NCBI RefSeq assembly: GCF_002814235.1 | Contig: NZ_PHSU01000003.1 | Span: 62,001-126,000 of the forward strand | From: Pseudomonas sp. QS1027 | GTDB taxonomy: Bacteria > Pseudomonadota > Gammaproteobacteria > Pseudomonadales > Pseudomonadaceae | Reading direction: 5' to 3' | Length of the DNA stretch: 64,000 bases | Shown: positions 21,659 through 29,772 of the stretch, piece by piece | Layout: every line of letters starts with the position of its first letter | How positions within the stretch are numbered: the stretch's first letter is position 1 | Made by a program: the position numbers and the translations under genes | The notes under the pieces: model-generated | Database searches by the model: none | The model's input: the letters and a program-made list of their open reading frames with translations, nothing else | Told to the model about the DNA's origin: nothing

Positions 21659-22942
21659 ATGAAGAAGGAGTTTCCAGGGTATTTTGCTAATCACGCGGAT
21701 GATATCGATAAATTATGGGAGAACTGTTTTTTCGTTCTTGATACCAACGTCTTGCTTAATTTGTATCGCTATTCAGATGCGACGCGTGCAGAGCTCCTGC
21801 AGGTATTTCATTCTCTATCTGAGCGTTTGTGGATTCCACATCAGGTAGCACAAGAGTATTTGGTTAATCGACTGCAGGTGATTGGTGAGCAAGCTAAGGC
21901 CTATGATGACTCTGTTCGGAAAATTGAAGTTATAAGGAAGGGGTTTGAGAATAGTAATTACCACCCCTTTGTTAGTGTTGAAACTCTTGCGGAGTGCGTC
22001 GCAGTATTTGAAAGGCTTGTTGAAGAGCTAAACTCCAATAGAGCTGTTCATGAGGGTCGTATAAGCTCTGATGAAATTAAGGATGTTTTGGAGTCGTTGT
22101 TTGAAGGGCGGGTTGGTAAAGGGTTTGATAGGACAAGGCTCGAACAAATAATTGAACAAGGTGCGATTCGCTACGAGCAGAAAGTGCCTCCGGGGTATTG
22201 CGACGTTAAGAAAGGAGGGGACTCTAATGTGTTTTCTGATCTTTGCAAACCATATGGTGACTATATCGTATGGCTTCAAATAATTGAACATGCTAAAGAG
22301 TTGGGGCGTTCAGTTGTCTTTGTGACTGGTGATAGCAAGGATGATTGGTGGATGTCGTTCCAAGGAAAAACTGTTGGTCCCAGACCCCAGCTGATCGAAG
22401 AGTTTCTTTCTGAAACTGGTAACTCATTTTATATGTATTCGCCTGATCGTTTTTTAGAACGCGCTAACTCATATCTTCAACAGGAGACATCGCCTGAGGC
22501 GATGAGTGAAATTCAAAGCCTGCATGAAGAAGAGGGTGATGATGTTAAATTTGATTCGTCAATATTTGATTCGGCTATAAAGTCACAACGGCCAGGAACC
22601 AAGGAGGAGTTTCCTGAGATCGCTGATTTACCTTGGAATGAAGAGCATAACCGAACCTTGAATGATATCTCTGAGCAAAGAAAGATTCTCACTGATAAGG
22701 CTTTTGTAGTAAGTAAGGAGCTGATTGCTGCAAAGAGTTTTCAAAAAATTCTTGTGAGACCTTATGAAGATGATTTGATGCGGCCCTCTGATGTTTTGGA
22801 AGGTGAAGATTTGCGTATTTTCAGATTTAGGGTGGCGAAAGGTAAGGAACGTATTTCTCAATTAGAAGATGAATTGAGTGGGTTAAGAAGCCAGGTTTTT
22901 GAGTTGATTTCGATGCAAAAATCTCTGCTGCTTGATCATTGA
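21659..22942 (+). CDS. PIN-like-domain protein (possible RNase), AT-rich
   Basis: 427 residues. The N-terminal half looks like a PIN nuclease of the DUF4935/PIN_8 type: first acidic residue D28 in FVLDTNVLLNLYRYS, a glutamate at E66 (HQVAQEYL), D201 in YGDYIVW and D225/D228 in FVTGDSKDDWW, the spaced acidic set that binds metal. The C-terminal 170 residues are charged and probably helical or coiled coil. The gene is visibly AT-rich against its neighbours and lies between mutS and the integrase, end to end (2 bp) with it in convergent orientation. Probably cargo; a defence or toxin function is plausible but unproven. Confidence 0.75.
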   Translation: MKKEFPGYFANHADDIDKLWENCFFVLDTNVLLNLYRYSDATRAELLQVFHSLSERLWIPHQVAQEYLVNRLQVIGEQAKAYDDSVRKIEVIRKGFENSNYHPFVSVETLAECVAVFERLVEELNSNRAVHEGRISSDEIKDVLESLFEGRVGKGFDRTRLEQIIEQGAIRYEQKVPPGYCDVKKGGDSNVFSDLCKPYGDYIVWLQIIEHAKELGRSVVFVTGDSKDDWWMSFQGKTVGPRPQLIEEFLSETGNSFYMYSPDRFLERANSYLQQETSPEAMSEIQSLHEEEGDDVKFDSSIFDSAIKSQRPGTKEEFPEIADLPWNEEHNRTLNDISEQRKILTDKAFVVSKELIAAKSFQKILVRPYEDDLMRPSDVLEGEDLRIFRFRVAKGKERISQLEDELSGLRSQVFELISMQKSLLLDH

Positions 22943-22943
22943 T

Positions 22944-24206
22944 TTAGAATGTTTTTTGAAGGTGCGCTTTACTATAATTTATTGCGTTCCATATTCTATC
23001 GAGTTCTTTTGGAGATTCATCTTCCATCCATTTTGCGTATACCTCGACCAACATTGTAAAGTCTTTATGCCCCATCTGCTTTGCGATAAATGCAAGGTTT
23101 CCACGAGCGGTAAGGCACCAGCATGCATAGGTGTGACGAGTCTGATAGGGCCGGCGCGGACGGATGCCCGAACGCTTCTGGACTGCCGCCCATTTGGTAT
23201 TCCAGGCCGTAGGGACATACCAGAGGTTTATGATTTTTTTACGGGCCTGGGTTGTGGGTGATAGCAGGGGAGTCACCTTTTCCTGACGGCTCTCGTGTCT
23301 GTTCTGAAAAACTTCGATAGATTGTTGATGGTGATCGGCAACCAGCGCCATTAGGACCCGGCAGGCTTCCACCGCTGGGGGCATCAATAATACTGAGCGC
23401 GGTTTGCCTGTTTTGGGAACCTTGAATGTACCGTTGGCGGTAATAGCACGACTGATGTTTATTTGCCCTGCGTGTAGGTCGATGTCCTCGACTGCCAAGG
23501 CGCATAGTTCACCTGGTCGAATCCCCGTAAATACCGCCAACGTAATGGCCGCCGAGTCTTGAGCGTGTAAGCACCCTTTATTCACCAGTAGTTCGAATTC
23601 GTCACGGGTAAGCGGGTCCGGCTCTTGGCCTTGCATAGTGAACCGATTGCAGGCTTCCGATAGCCCCTTGCGGCAGTATCCGTTGGTTTCGCACCAGGCT
23701 AGGAAACCGGCGAACGTTGCCAAGTAGTGGTTTACGGTAGACGGAGCTCGATCTGAGATCAGCAGTGTCCGCAGAAATTGGATGTCTTCGGGTAGCAAAA
23801 CGCCGGCGAGACGGTCGATACCGACCAGGCCAGTGCAGATGTCCAATGCGTAACCGTATTTTTCTTCGGTCATCGGTGTGATGTCGACTGCCTTAAGCGG
23901 CTTGTATCGCTCCAGCAGCACCCCCAGTTTTTCGTCTTTGGCGCTGCTGTAGTTGGTCGCATGCTTTGAGTTCGGAAAGTGCCGGCCATAGTCAAAGTGT
24001 CCGGTTTTGATCTCATGAAGAATTGCCGCCCTTAATAGGGCGGCGTGTTTGATGTTAGCTTTGGTGACCGGAAGGCCAAGGGATTCGCGGCAGCGTATAC
24101 GCCGCCACATGAATACCACGCGCAAGTTGCCGCCGTGTATCTCGATGCCTTTGTGTTTCGCCAGTTCGGTTTCTAGGCTGCTTCCTGGGGTGCGCTCTCG
24201 GCCCAT
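22944..24206 (-). CDS. Phage-type tyrosine recombinase (integrase)
   Basis: 420 residues. An N-terminal Arm-binding DUF3596-like part is followed by a SAM-like core-binding domain and the catalytic domain: FTGIRPGELCALAVEDID carries the first Arg, and TRHTYACWCLTARGNLAFIAKQMGHKD holds the R-H-x-x-x and box II, with the Tyr nucleophile in VEVYAKWM. All catalytic residues seem present. It would insert and excise the island, probably at the 18-bp repeats. Its start overlaps the end of the excisionase-like gene by 34 bp, so the two are coupled. Confidence 0.93.
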   Translation of the reverse strand: MGRERTPGSSLETELAKHKGIEIHGGNLRVVFMWRRIRCRESLGLPVTKANIKHAALLRAAILHEIKTGHFDYGRHFPNSKHATNYSSAKDEKLGVLLERYKPLKAVDITPMTEEKYGYALDICTGLVGIDRLAGVLLPEDIQFLRTLLISDRAPSTVNHYLATFAGFLAWCETNGYCRKGLSEACNRFTMQGQEPDPLTRDEFELLVNKGCLHAQDSAAITLAVFTGIRPGELCALAVEDIDLHAGQINISRAITANGTFKVPKTGKPRSVLLMPPAVEACRVLMALVADHHQQSIEVFQNRHESRQEKVTPLLSPTTQARKKIINLWYVPTAWNTKWAAVQKRSGIRPRRPYQTRHTYACWCLTARGNLAFIAKQMGHKDFTMLVEVYAKWMEDESPKELDRIWNAINYSKAHLQKTF

Positions 24207-24370
24207 TTGTCATACTCCGTCATGTTGATTGCGATACGGCCGTCTGGTGTCTTGCGCCAGATGCGGCCCTGGGCCCAGGTTCCGTTCTTCACTTTGTGGC
24301 GGATAGCGTCTTCGCTATAGCCGGTGAGTTCCGAGGCGCGGTTGATCATGACCCAGCGTGGTAGGCTCAT
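24173..24370 (-). CDS. Excisionase-like small DNA-binding protein
   Basis: 65 residues from ATG 24370. The sequence PRWVMINRASELTGYSEDAI is the winged-helix start of excisionase/AlpA-type proteins, and KNGTWAQGRIWRKTPDGRIAI is the wing region. It overlaps the LytTR gene as ATGA and runs into the integrase, the usual xis-int arrangement. It likely directs excision and bends att DNA. Confidence 0.75.
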   Translation of the reverse strand: MSLPRWVMINRASELTGYSEDAIRHKVKNGTWAQGRIWRKTPDGRIAINMTEYDKWAESAPQEAA

Positions 24371-24777
24371 GATTTCGCCTCGGCAGTTCGCCATATGTCT
24401 GCCAGGGCCCGGCGTACGGCTTTCAGTCCATGCCGGCTGACGGGCACGTCCCTGCGTATTAGCTGCGAGTTGGCTGCAACGCTGATTAGGTTGAGGCTGT
24501 TTGGCCCGGCGGCGTTGTCCCGGTGCAAGTAGTTGATTGCGTGCTTCATTACCAGCACGCTGCGATGAGTACGGATCGCCTTTTCGCCGTAGATCTCTTC
24601 CAATGCATCGAGTGATGTCGTGAGTAAGAACTCGCCGGTTGCTGTGTGAGCGGTGGCATATTTGTCGGAGTACGAGAAGTGGGTGATGTTCTCGATCGGC
24701 GTACGAATGACGACTCCCCGGCGGGCGGCCTGGATATAGTGCGGCGTCATCTCTTGGTGTTTGGGGCCTGAGCTCAT
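24367..24777 (-). CDS. LytTR-type DNA-binding domain protein
   Basis: 136 residues from ATG 24777. The middle part (NITHFSYSDKYATAHTATGE, then LDALEEIYGEKAIRTHRSVL and VMKHAINYL) fits the LytTR fold: a strand-rich DNA-binding domain with the conserved HRS. There is no receiver or membrane domain. It sits in an overlapping chain methyltransferase-LytTR-excisionase-integrase on the minus strand, so it may regulate island genes or excision. LytTR domains usually serve two-component regulators; a stand-alone phage form is less common. Confidence 0.68.
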   Translation of the reverse strand: MSSGPKHQEMTPHYIQAARRGVVIRTPIENITHFSYSDKYATAHTATGEFLLTTSLDALEEIYGEKAIRTHRSVLVMKHAINYLHRDNAAGPNSLNLISVAANSQLIRRDVPVSRHGLKAVRRALADIWRTAEAKS

Positions 24778-26484
24778 GCTGCCTCCTGCTGTTGCACCGT
24801 CACGCGCCATGGGTCATTTGCCGCAGCCAGCGCGGCCATCGGTGGTGGGCTGACGCTGTTGCCGCACATGTGGACCTGTTCGGTCTTGGTGAACGATTGT
24901 CCATTGGCGCCGTGGGTGATGATGTAGTCCGGCGGAAATCCCTGTGCTCGATACAGTTCATGAGGCTGCAGCATGCGCAGGCAGATATCGACGATCACGT
25001 AAGGGGTGCCTTTGATCATCACGGTCACCAGGGCTAGGCGGTCCTTGGTGGTGATGGTGGGTGCTGGATCCCCGGCGCTGCTGGAGCTGTCACCTGTCCC
25101 GTAGTAGCTGATCAGGAAGGCGGCGACGCGTAGTGCACCGGCCTCGACTTCGGGCGATAGCTTCAGTTCGACCAGTGACGACTTCCCGCCGCCCCCTGCC
25201 GTGACGGTAGGTGCCGGTTCGTCAACCGATTGGCCGACGCTCGCGCCGAACTGCCGTTCGAGGAACGCGGAGACCAGTCCGTGATGTAGGCCGCCCGCGC
25301 TGACGGTGTGAAGCGGAGCGTTGAGATCCCGTGCATCGCAGTTGCCGCGCAGATGCATCAGGTTCGCGGTCACCAGTTGCTGCTGGCTGCCGGTGTTGGT
25401 GACGGTGGTCATCGGGTCGTCGATGGACTTGGCGTCGGTAGTGTTGAAGCCTCCGTTCATCTGAGCCATGAACACTGTGGAAATGCCCATGGCGTGTGCT
25501 GCGCCGGCCGGACGCTGGTAGTAGTTGCCCCCGCTGGTGACGGTAGGCAACGGTTCGTCGAGCGACTTGCCCTCGTCGGCGAATCGAAACTTCACCAAGT
25601 GCGCGGCTGCGATCGCTCGATGGTTCTGGGTCATCAAAGTGCCGGCCGGATGGTCCACAGAGGCTGGCTTGCCGGAGTACTCGGGGCCGCCGGCACCAAC
25701 CAGCACGGCACCTGTGACAGCGTGCTTGACGCCGCCGGCCACAACTGTGCCCAGGGGCTGGTCAAGGCCTGGCACCCTGGGCTCTTGGCCTGCTCGCTCG
25801 CCGTAACCGGTCTGAATCAGGGTAGGGCTGATTAGCGTCAGCTCCCCGCGGTTAGCGCAAGTTATTGTCGGCAGCGGGGTTTGCGGGTCGTTTACTCGCT
25901 CGCTGCCCTGGTGCGTGGCGGGGGCAATGATCGGACTGGCCATGGCGAACGAGCCGCCGCGAGGCCAGGCCGTCACGGTGCGCAGCGGATCGTCAGTGGA
26001 TTGCACGCTTTCGCCGGACCAATTGGCGATCGGGACGATGAAGGGATTTGCCGAATCGATGACGAATTTCTTCATGCCCTTGGCGACCCGGCGCAATGTC
26101 GAGGGGGCCAGGTCCTTATTGCGGTCGAAGATGCTCTTGCTTGGGATTGTCCAGTCGATGCATTCGGCGGCGGTGCGCCATTTCTTCTGGCCCTTGACCG
26201 GTTTCTTTGCGTGAGTGGGCTCTGGCCATACGATGGGCTGGCCGTCGCAGCGGGCGATCATGAAGAGGCGTTCGCGACTGGTGGGGGCGCCGAAGTCGCA
26301 AGCCTTGATGACTCGCCATTCAACGGCGTAGCCCAGGCGCTGGAGTTCGCTGACGAACCTGGCCCAGGTCTGCCCGCGGCGTTTCGGATCCGGCATCAGG
26401 AATTGCTGGCCCACCGGCACGACTTCGCGGGGTTCGGCGACCACGTGCTTGATAACCTCTTTGCCCTTGGCGGTGGTCTCGGTT
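24774..26484 (-). pseudogene. C5 cytosine DNA methyltransferase, N-terminal part missing
   Basis: The frame is open to about 26558, but homology to phage Dcm proteins seems to start only near LTETTAKGKEVIKHVVAEPR at about 26484. Present: the segment just after motif VI, motif VIII (GAPTSRERLFMIAR), a long variable region with repeated PxxTVT units, and motifs IX-X (LYRAQGFPPDY, HMCGNSVSPPPMAAL). Absent: motif I for S-adenosylmethionine and motif IV with the catalytic Pro-Cys. At the break a tail-fibre chaperone remnant begins on the other strand. Translation from GTG 26444 would give 556 residues without methyltransferase activity. Confidence 0.8.
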
Positions 26485-26652
26485 AGCCGGGTTGCGCGTT
26501 GTCCCTTTGCAAGACGCTGTCGATCTTGGCACAGCCACCGCTGATGACACGGCGAACCTTAAGCTGTGGAAGGAATACCGCATAGCCGTTAACGGCGTTT
26601 CTTCCCAGACCGGTTTCCCCGCGACGATCGACTGGCCTGCGCCGCCGGCCTG
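26484..26652 (+). pseudogene. 3' remnant of a tail-fibre assembly chaperone
   Basis: Translated from about 26504 the frame reads PLQDAVDLGTATADDTANLK and continues through KLWKEYRIAVN to DWPAPPA and a stop at 26652. It closely matches the C-terminus of the intact chaperone at 47884-48249 (PLQDAVDLGTATADDTASLK). The 5' part of the gene is missing at the junction with the truncated methyltransferase. This shows that the following lysis genes came from a second tailocin or related prophage. Confidence 0.85.
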
Positions 26653-26672
26653 ATCGACATCAAGAACACCAC

Positions 26673-26697
26673 AAGCCGCCTTGAGCGGCTTTTTTTC
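26673..26697 (+). terminator. Terminator-like hairpin before endolysin 1
   Basis: AAGCCGC, loop CTTGA, GCGGCTT and a run of T, ending only about 5 bases before the CGGAG ribosome binding site of the endolysin. Similar hairpins precede several tailocin genes. Confidence 0.7.
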
Positions 26698-26711
26698 GCC
26701 CGGAGAAACCC

Positions 26712-27368
26712 ATGTCGATTACCCAGCAGCAGTTGCTGCAGATCCTCCCGAACGCCGGAGCGCTAGCCGGCGTGTTTGTTCCAGCCCTCAACACGGCCAT
26801 GAGCGCCTACCAGATCGTCACCCCAAAGCGGGTCGCCGCGTTCTTGGCCCAAATCGGCCACGAGTCCGCCCACCTGAGGTCAGTGGTCGAGAACCTGAAC
26901 TACTCGGTCGAGGCGCTGCTTTCCAAGTTCAGTCGAGAGCGTATCAGTCTGGCTGACGCGAGCCGATATGGCCGCAACGCAAATCAAATTGCGAATCCGC
27001 AGGCCATTGCCAACTGCATTTATGGTGGCGCGTGGGGGCTGAAGAGCCTGGGCAACACCCTGCCTGGCGATGGCTGGATATACCGCGGGCGCGCTCTGCT
27101 TCAAATCACTGGTCGTGCGAACTACAAGAAGTGCGGCGAGGCGCTGGGCGTGGACCTGATCAGTAATCCAGATCTGCTGCTCCAGCCGCAATATGCCGCG
27201 TTGTCGGCAGCCTGGTACTGGGCCACAAATGGGCTGAACACCCTCGCCGACGCAGGCGATATCAAGAACATCGGCAGCGTCATCAACACCGGCAGTAAGG
27301 GCAAGGTGCCGAGCGGCGCTGCCGAGCGTGAGGAGCTGTACGCGATCGCCTTGAAGGTGGTGGCGTGA
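26712..27368 (+). CDS. GH19 endolysin (chitinase/lysozyme class), left copy
   Basis: 218 residues without a signal peptide. The GH19 catalytic glutamate lies in FLAQIGHESAHLRSV; other family blocks are YGRNANQIANPQAIANCIYG, GDGWIYRGRALLQITGRANY and ALSAAWYWATNGLN. It degrades peptidoglycan after holin-mediated access. It is a diverged paralog of the tailocin endolysin at 48628-49191 and about 30 residues longer in the centre. Its stop overlaps the start of Rz (GTGA). No holin lies next to it, so it would depend on another holin. Confidence 0.9.
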   Translation: MSITQQQLLQILPNAGALAGVFVPALNTAMSAYQIVTPKRVAAFLAQIGHESAHLRSVVENLNYSVEALLSKFSRERISLADASRYGRNANQIANPQAIANCIYGGAWGLKSLGNTLPGDGWIYRGRALLQITGRANYKKCGEALGVDLISNPDLLLQPQYAALSAAWYWATNGLNTLADAGDIKNIGSVINTGSKGKVPSGAAEREELYAIALKVVA

Positions 27369-27877
27369 GCCTGGCGGCTTGGAAGCTGTTCGGCGCGGTG
27401 GCGCTGGCCGTCCTGCTGAGCGCCGTTGGTGCTGCAGCAGCCTGGCAGGTCCAGGGCTGGCGCTACGGCAAGCAACTGGCAGAGCAGGCCGGCCTGACAG
27501 CAATAGGCAATGCGGCCAACAACCAGCAGCAGGCTGAGCAGGCTAAGCGCCAAGCGTTAGAGCAGCGCCTGGCTGCCGCCGACAAATCCCATTACCAGGA
27601 GCTGAAAAATGTTCGGAACGACCAGGTTCGCCTGCGTGATCGTATTGCCACTGCTGACCTTCGGCTGTCAGTCCTACTCGACGCCACGGATCCAGCCACT
27701 GGCTGTGCAGTGCCTGCCACCACCGCCGCCAGCGGTGTGGTTCATGGAAGTGCACGAGCCCGACTTGACCCAGCGCATGCTCAACGAATTATCGGAATCA
27801 CCGACGACGGCGATCAAGGACTGATCGCCCTGGCAGCCTGCCAGGCCTATGTAAAAGAAGTCTCAACACTGAAGTGA
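27365..27877 (+). CDS. Rz-like inner-membrane spanin, left copy
   Basis: 170 residues from GTG 27365. One N-terminal membrane helix (LFGAVALAVLLSAVGAAAAW) is followed by a long periplasmic coiled coil rich in Gln, Ala and Arg. This is i-spanin architecture. The Rz1 gene is nested in the +1 frame at 27609-27824. The C-terminus (DPAHAQRIIGITDDGDQGLI) closely resembles the right copy. Confidence 0.85.
   Translation: MSLAAWKLFGAVALAVLLSAVGAAAAWQVQGWRYGKQLAEQAGLTAIGNAANNQQQAEQAKRQALEQRLAAADKSHYQELKNVRNDQVRLRDRIATADLRLSVLLDATDPATGCAVPATTAASGVVHGSARARLDPAHAQRIIGITDDGDQGLIALAACQAYVKEVSTLK
27609..27824 (+). CDS. Rz1-like outer-membrane lipoprotein spanin, nested in Rz
   Basis: 71 residues in a different frame wholly inside Rz. 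The signal MFGTTRFACVIVLPLLTFGC ends in a lipobox cysteine, and the mature part is proline-rich (PPPPPAVWFMEVHEPDL), the hallmark of o-spanins. With Rz it fuses inner and outer membrane at the last step of lysis. Conserved at protein level against the copy at 49447-49662, which supports it being real. Confidence 0.85.
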   Translation: MFGTTRFACVIVLPLLTFGCQSYSTPRIQPLAVQCLPPPPPAVWFMEVHEPDLTQRMLNELSESPTTAIKD

Positions 27878-27881
27878 AAGA

Positions 27882-27922
27882 AGCGACCGGGATGCATGCG
27901 TCAACATCCATCCCGGTCGCTG
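27882..27922 (+). other. Long inverted repeat after the left lysis cassette
   Basis: GCGACCGGGATG and CATCCCGGTCGC, a perfect 12-bp stem with a 14-base loop, starting a few bases after the Rz stop. There is no T-run, so this is a barrier hairpin or a factor-dependent end rather than a standard terminator. Confidence 0.7.
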
Positions 27923-28026
27923 TCCCCGCAGAACGTACCTGCAAGTCCAGCCAAGGCTCCTGCTCTGTGCACAAAGCGCGGCGAGTCTAGTGCCTGTTAA
28001 TCCCTACAGTAAAGGTCTTGCTCTTA

Positions 28027-28821
28027 ATGTCTTCACCCATCATCCCTTGGATGGGCGGCAAACGCCGCCTGGCCGATCGCCTTATCCCTCTCTTCCCACC
28101 CCACGAATGCTACGTCGAAGTCTTTGCCGGCGGAGCCGCGCTCTACTTCATGCGCCCCCAGGCCGCGCCCGTCGAAGTCCTCAACGACATCAATGGCGAC
28201 CTGGTGACGCTGTACCGCGTCGTGCAGAACCATCTCGAAGAGTTCGTGCGCCAGTTCAAATGGGCGCTCAGTTCTCGCCAGGTGTTCGAGTGGCAGAAGA
28301 TGACCCGCCCCGAAACCCTCACCGACATCCAGCGTGCCGCCCGATTCTTCTACCTGCAGCACCATGCCTTCGCCGGTAAGGTCAGCGGTCAGACATTCGG
28401 TACCGCCACCACTGGCCCGGCCATCAACCTGCTGCGGATCGAGGAAAATCTCTCCGCCGCCTGGCAGCGCCTGTCTGGCACCTACGTCGAAAACCTCCCC
28501 TGGCTTGACTGCGCCGAGCGCTACGACCGTGCGCATACGTTCCACTACATGGACCCGCCTTACTGGCAGACCGCCGGCTATGGGGTCGACTTCCCGTTTG
28601 AGAACTACGAACGGATGGCCGACTTCATGCGGCGCTGCAAGGGTAAGGTTATGGTCAGCATCAACGATCACCCGGATATCCGGCGGGTGTTCGAGGACTT
28701 TCACTTCGAGACCCTGGATATTCGCTACACCACTGGCAACCAGCGGCAGGGAAAAGCCGAGGTCAGTGGTGAGCTTGTGATCATGAACTGGGAGCCGGCG
28801 GCGTTGGGAGGTTTGTTCTGA
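28027..28821 (+). CDS. D12-class N6-adenine DNA methyltransferase (Dam-like)
   Basis: 264 residues from ATG 28027 with AAAGG upstream; an in-frame TTG at 28018 is too close to that site. The S-adenosylmethionine motif (VEVFAGGAALYFMR) follows the N-terminal PWMGGKRRLADRL block, and the catalytic DPPY is seen in FHYMDPPYWQTAGYG. A stand-alone enzyme with no restriction partner nearby, as common in phages, where it protects or marks DNA. Likely target GATC-type, not provable here. It lies 3' of the left lysis cassette, beyond a hairpin. Confidence 0.88.
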   Translation: MSSPIIPWMGGKRRLADRLIPLFPPHECYVEVFAGGAALYFMRPQAAPVEVLNDINGDLVTLYRVVQNHLEEFVRQFKWALSSRQVFEWQKMTRPETLTDIQRAARFFYLQHHAFAGKVSGQTFGTATTGPAINLLRIEENLSAAWQRLSGTYVENLPWLDCAERYDRAHTFHYMDPPYWQTAGYGVDFPFENYERMADFMRRCKGKVMVSINDHPDIRRVFEDFHFETLDIRYTTGNQRQGKAEVSGELVIMNWEPAALGGLF

Positions 28822-29025
28822 TTCGATTTTCGGTTGGATTGCAGGCGCCAGCTTGGTTGCCCACCTGCTGTGTGGCTGCGTCCGACCCATAGCTGCCTGT
28901 TGCATCAGGCAGAAAACGGCCAAAAGTGGTCATATGCGATCCATAAAAGTGCTCATTAAAGGGGGATCATTTACCAGGTCTTTAATTGATTGCACCGATC
29001 AGACGGCCCCACTATTCCCGTTATG

Positions 29026-29217
29026 CTATACGTCAGCACGGCCCGATTTTTGTGTCGTTTGGGGAGAGAACCCTGGTGTCCGCCAGGTGAGATGAAGCAT
29101 TAAGGTTGCACAAAATGCGAAGGGCAATCCCACCCACAGCGACACTTTGTAGGCCAGCAATACTCCCGCTGCGCCACCAACGAAAGCGGCTAGAACGAAA
29201 AAGCCGGCGTCCGCCAT
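29026..29217 (-). CDS. Short membrane-protein fragment (possible DUF1275 remnant)
   Basis: 63 residues, two hydrophobic segments (FFVLAAFVGGAAGVLLAYKV and VGLPFAFCATLMLHLTW). The pattern resembles the last helices of DUF1275 (YoaK-like) membrane proteins, so it may be the tail of a lost gene. No convincing ribosome binding site. In the surrounding 28822-29300 I see no other gene, only a small hairpin (TGCCTG/CAGGCA) near 28890-28910. Confidence 0.35.
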   Translation of the reverse strand: MADAGFFVLAAFVGGAAGVLLAYKVSLWVGLPFAFCATLMLHLTWRTPGFSPQTTQKSGRADV

Positions 29218-29300
29218 TTCCGTTTCGTCGAATAATAAATTTTAGTAAGTCATGCATCTGTAATTTCTCTACAGGAGGTCTCTGCATTGCCTTGATAAGC

Positions 29301-29756
29301 CTAGATCTCACCAACCGTCATTGATGCGAGTAGTTTTCTCTCGGTGTCATTGGGAATGAGCCCTGTCGTCTCCGCGAGCAAGACAGCCAGGCCGCTACTG
29401 TTGGTCACAATTACCTCGGCTTGAGCCCGATTGCCCTCATCGATTCCCATAATTTTCCACACGCAGGTAAGCTCATCCCCCATATAAACGGGGCGCTTGA
29501 AGCGCAAACTCATGTAGGTAGCCAACCACCCCAACTGCCCTCCGATCTCTGTGATCAATGTCGCCGTCAGCAAGCCATGAGCGATGACACCATCAAAGCC
29601 TTTGGCCTCTGCATACACGGCATTGGAGTGCACTGGGTTGTGATCGCGGGATAGCGCTTCAAACTGGACGATGTCTGTGTCCGAAAAAGTGCGTTTGATT
29701 TCGAAAGTATCGCCTTCCTCAAGTCCCTCAATTGCCTTCTGGCGCAGTGCGTTCAT
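29301..29756 (-). CDS. MaoC-like (R)-specific hydratase domain protein
   Basis: 151 residues from ATG 29756, which has GGAG at the right distance; ATG 29762 is too close to it. The hot-dog-fold hydratase motif is visible: FEALSRDHNPVHSNAVYAEA and FDGVIAHGLLTATLITEIGG contain the catalytic Asp and His. Such proteins hydrate enoyl-CoA or related thioesters. It lies 16 bp after panB on the same strand, so the two form one transcript. The substrate is not deducible. Confidence 0.82.
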   Translation of the reverse strand: MNALRQKAIEGLEEGDTFEIKRTFSDTDIVQFEALSRDHNPVHSNAVYAEAKGFDGVIAHGLLTATLITEIGGQLGWLATYMSLRFKRPVYMGDELTCVWKIMGIDEGNRAQAEVIVTNSSGLAVLLAETTGLIPNDTERKLLASMTVGEI

Positions 29757-29772
29757 TGACATCTCCGTTGAT

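Noticed and set aside
26320..26583. 87-codon minus-strand frame over the scar
   Set aside because: It is in neither the methyltransferase frame nor the chaperone frame; it only exists because of the junction.
28853..29095. 80-codon plus-strand frame after the Dam-type methylase
   Set aside because: Composition and lack of a start signal suggest chance; part of it is antisense to the membrane-protein remnant.
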